Assembly: GCA_038234045.1 (NCBI GenBank)
Contig: JBBSUX010000181.1
Location: 1-7,288, forward strand
DNA: 7,288 bases
Direction of reading: 5' to 3'
Source of the DNA: JBBSUX01 sp038234045
GTDB lineage: Bacteria; Pseudomonadota; Gammaproteobacteria; Burkholderiales; Burkholderiaceae_C
The translations under genes were made by a program, and so were the position numbers. How positions within the stretch are numbered: the first letter of the stretch is position 1; the number at the start of each line of letters is the position of its first letter. This document shows positions 6,621-7,288 of the stretch, one piece after another. The notes under the pieces are model-generated. The model was not told the DNA's origin, made no database searches, and saw only the letters and a list, made by a program, of their open reading frames with translations.

Positions 6621-7288
6621 ACGCAGATCACATGCCCCACGACCCAGCAGCGGTCCATGCATCTGCCGCGGCTGCGGTATTACCAGCAGCGACGCCGGCG
6701 TATGGCCCAGCGCCGCTGGTGTGCTGCCGGCCGGAGGCGATCGTCATCGGCGCCTCTGCGGGCGGTGTCGGCGCGCTGATCGAACTGCTGGTACCTTTGC
6801 CTGCTGATTTCAGGCCGAGCCTGGTGGTCGTCCTGCACATGCCAAGTCACCACCAGAGCGGACTCGCCGAGCTCTTCTCGCAGCGTATGAACCTGCCGGT
6901 GCGGGAGGCGGAAGACAAGATGCCGGTTGCAGCCGGCACGCTCTACTTTGCGCCAGCAGGCTATCACCTGCTGGTGGAGGCCGATCACTCGTTTGCACTG
7001 AGCTGCGAGGAACCAGTGCTCTTTTCACGCCCTTCTATTGATGTGCTTTTCGATTCCGCCGCCCTCGCCTACCGCCAACGCGTGGCCGGCATCGTCCTGA
7101 CCGGCGCGAGCGACGACGGCGCGACGGGCCTCGCCGCCATCAAGGCCGCCGGTGGTTATGCCGCCGTGCAGGAGCCATCCGAGGCACAGATTTCCACCAT
7201 GCCGCAAGCCGCCATCCTCAAGGCGCGGCCGCATTACGTCGCACCGCTTGCAGGACTACGCCAGATGCTTCTCGATCTCAACGCCCAA
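6617..7288 (+). CDS. cheB: Receiver-less CheB-type methylesterase (open at right edge)
   Basis: The frame from the ATG at 6617 stays open for 224 codons to the window edge. It encodes the C-terminal catalytic domain of CheB, a protein-glutamate methylesterase and glutamine deamidase that reverses CheR methylation. The catalytic triad is visible: Ser47 in GASAGG (canonical GASTGG), His74 in LHMPSHH, and Asp167 in LTGASDDGATG. STMPQAAI (193-200) is the usual late motif. Canonical CheB has a ~120-residue receiver before the esterase; here there is only an Ala/Pro-rich tail of ~38 residues, so phosphorylation would have to act through a partner. The ATG overlaps the cheR stop as ATGA. Only a weak purine stretch lies ahead, which fits translational coupling. 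Met6 (6632) is an alternative start. The esterase fold is nearly complete at residue 224, so the stop is probably only a short way beyond the window. Confidence 0.92.
   Translation, partial: MNADHMPHDPAAVHASAAAAVLPAATPAYGPAPLVCCRPEAIVIGASAGGVGALIELLVPLPADFRPSLVVVLHMPSHHQSGLAELFSQRMNLPVREAEDKMPVAAGTLYFAPAGYHLLVEADHSFALSCEEPVLFSRPSIDVLFDSAALAYRQRVAGIVLTGASDDGATGLAAIKAAGGYAAVQEPSEAQISTMPQAAILKARPHYVAPLAGLRQMLLDLNAQ

Noticed and set aside
1..7288. CRISPR array, insertion sequence, phage or toxin-antitoxin genes
   Set aside because: No regularly spaced repeats, transposase motifs, terminal inverted repeats or small paired genes were seen on either strand.

Overview
The window looks like a GC-rich chromosomal segment of a betaproteobacterium, most likely from the Burkholderiales and possibly Comamonadaceae. 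That placement is an inference. It rests on the strong third-position G/C bias, the gene types, and a short A/T-rich element at 941-977 resembling an intergenic repeat I remember from Comamonadaceae genomes. No search was run.

Layout: (1) 1-824, minus strand: a Tas-type aldo/keto reductase whose last ~70 residues lie beyond the left edge. (2) 825-1155: a 331-base divergent intergenic region with three inverted or direct repeat elements and no gene. (3) 1156-2067, plus strand: a 303-residue serine alpha/beta hydrolase. Its stop codon sits in the loop of a small perfect hairpin. (4) 2068-2280: a 213-base spacer without a gene. (5) 2281-5787: an 1168-residue membrane hybrid histidine kinase (two membrane segments flanking a CHASE3-like sensor, GAF, long Glu/Gln-rich coiled coil, HisKA, HATPase, three receiver domains). 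(6) 5784-6620: a CheR-type glutamate methyltransferase. (7) 6617-7288: a CheB-type methylesterase without a receiver domain, still open at the right edge.

Genes 5-7 form one translationally coupled unit, joined by two ATGA stop/start overlaps. They pair a multi-receiver hybrid kinase with a methyltransferase and a methylesterase. No chemoreceptor, CheA, CheW, HPt protein or DNA-binding regulator is visible here. The methylation pair may therefore adjust the kinase itself, with the Glu/Gln-rich coiled coil just before the phospho-accepting histidine as candidate substrate, or it may act on a receptor encoded elsewhere. This is the most interesting system in the window. Kinases with CheR/CheB partners are a known theme, so what needs testing is the methylation target, not the gene set. 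The reductase and the hydrolase look like unrelated housekeeping or accessory metabolism.
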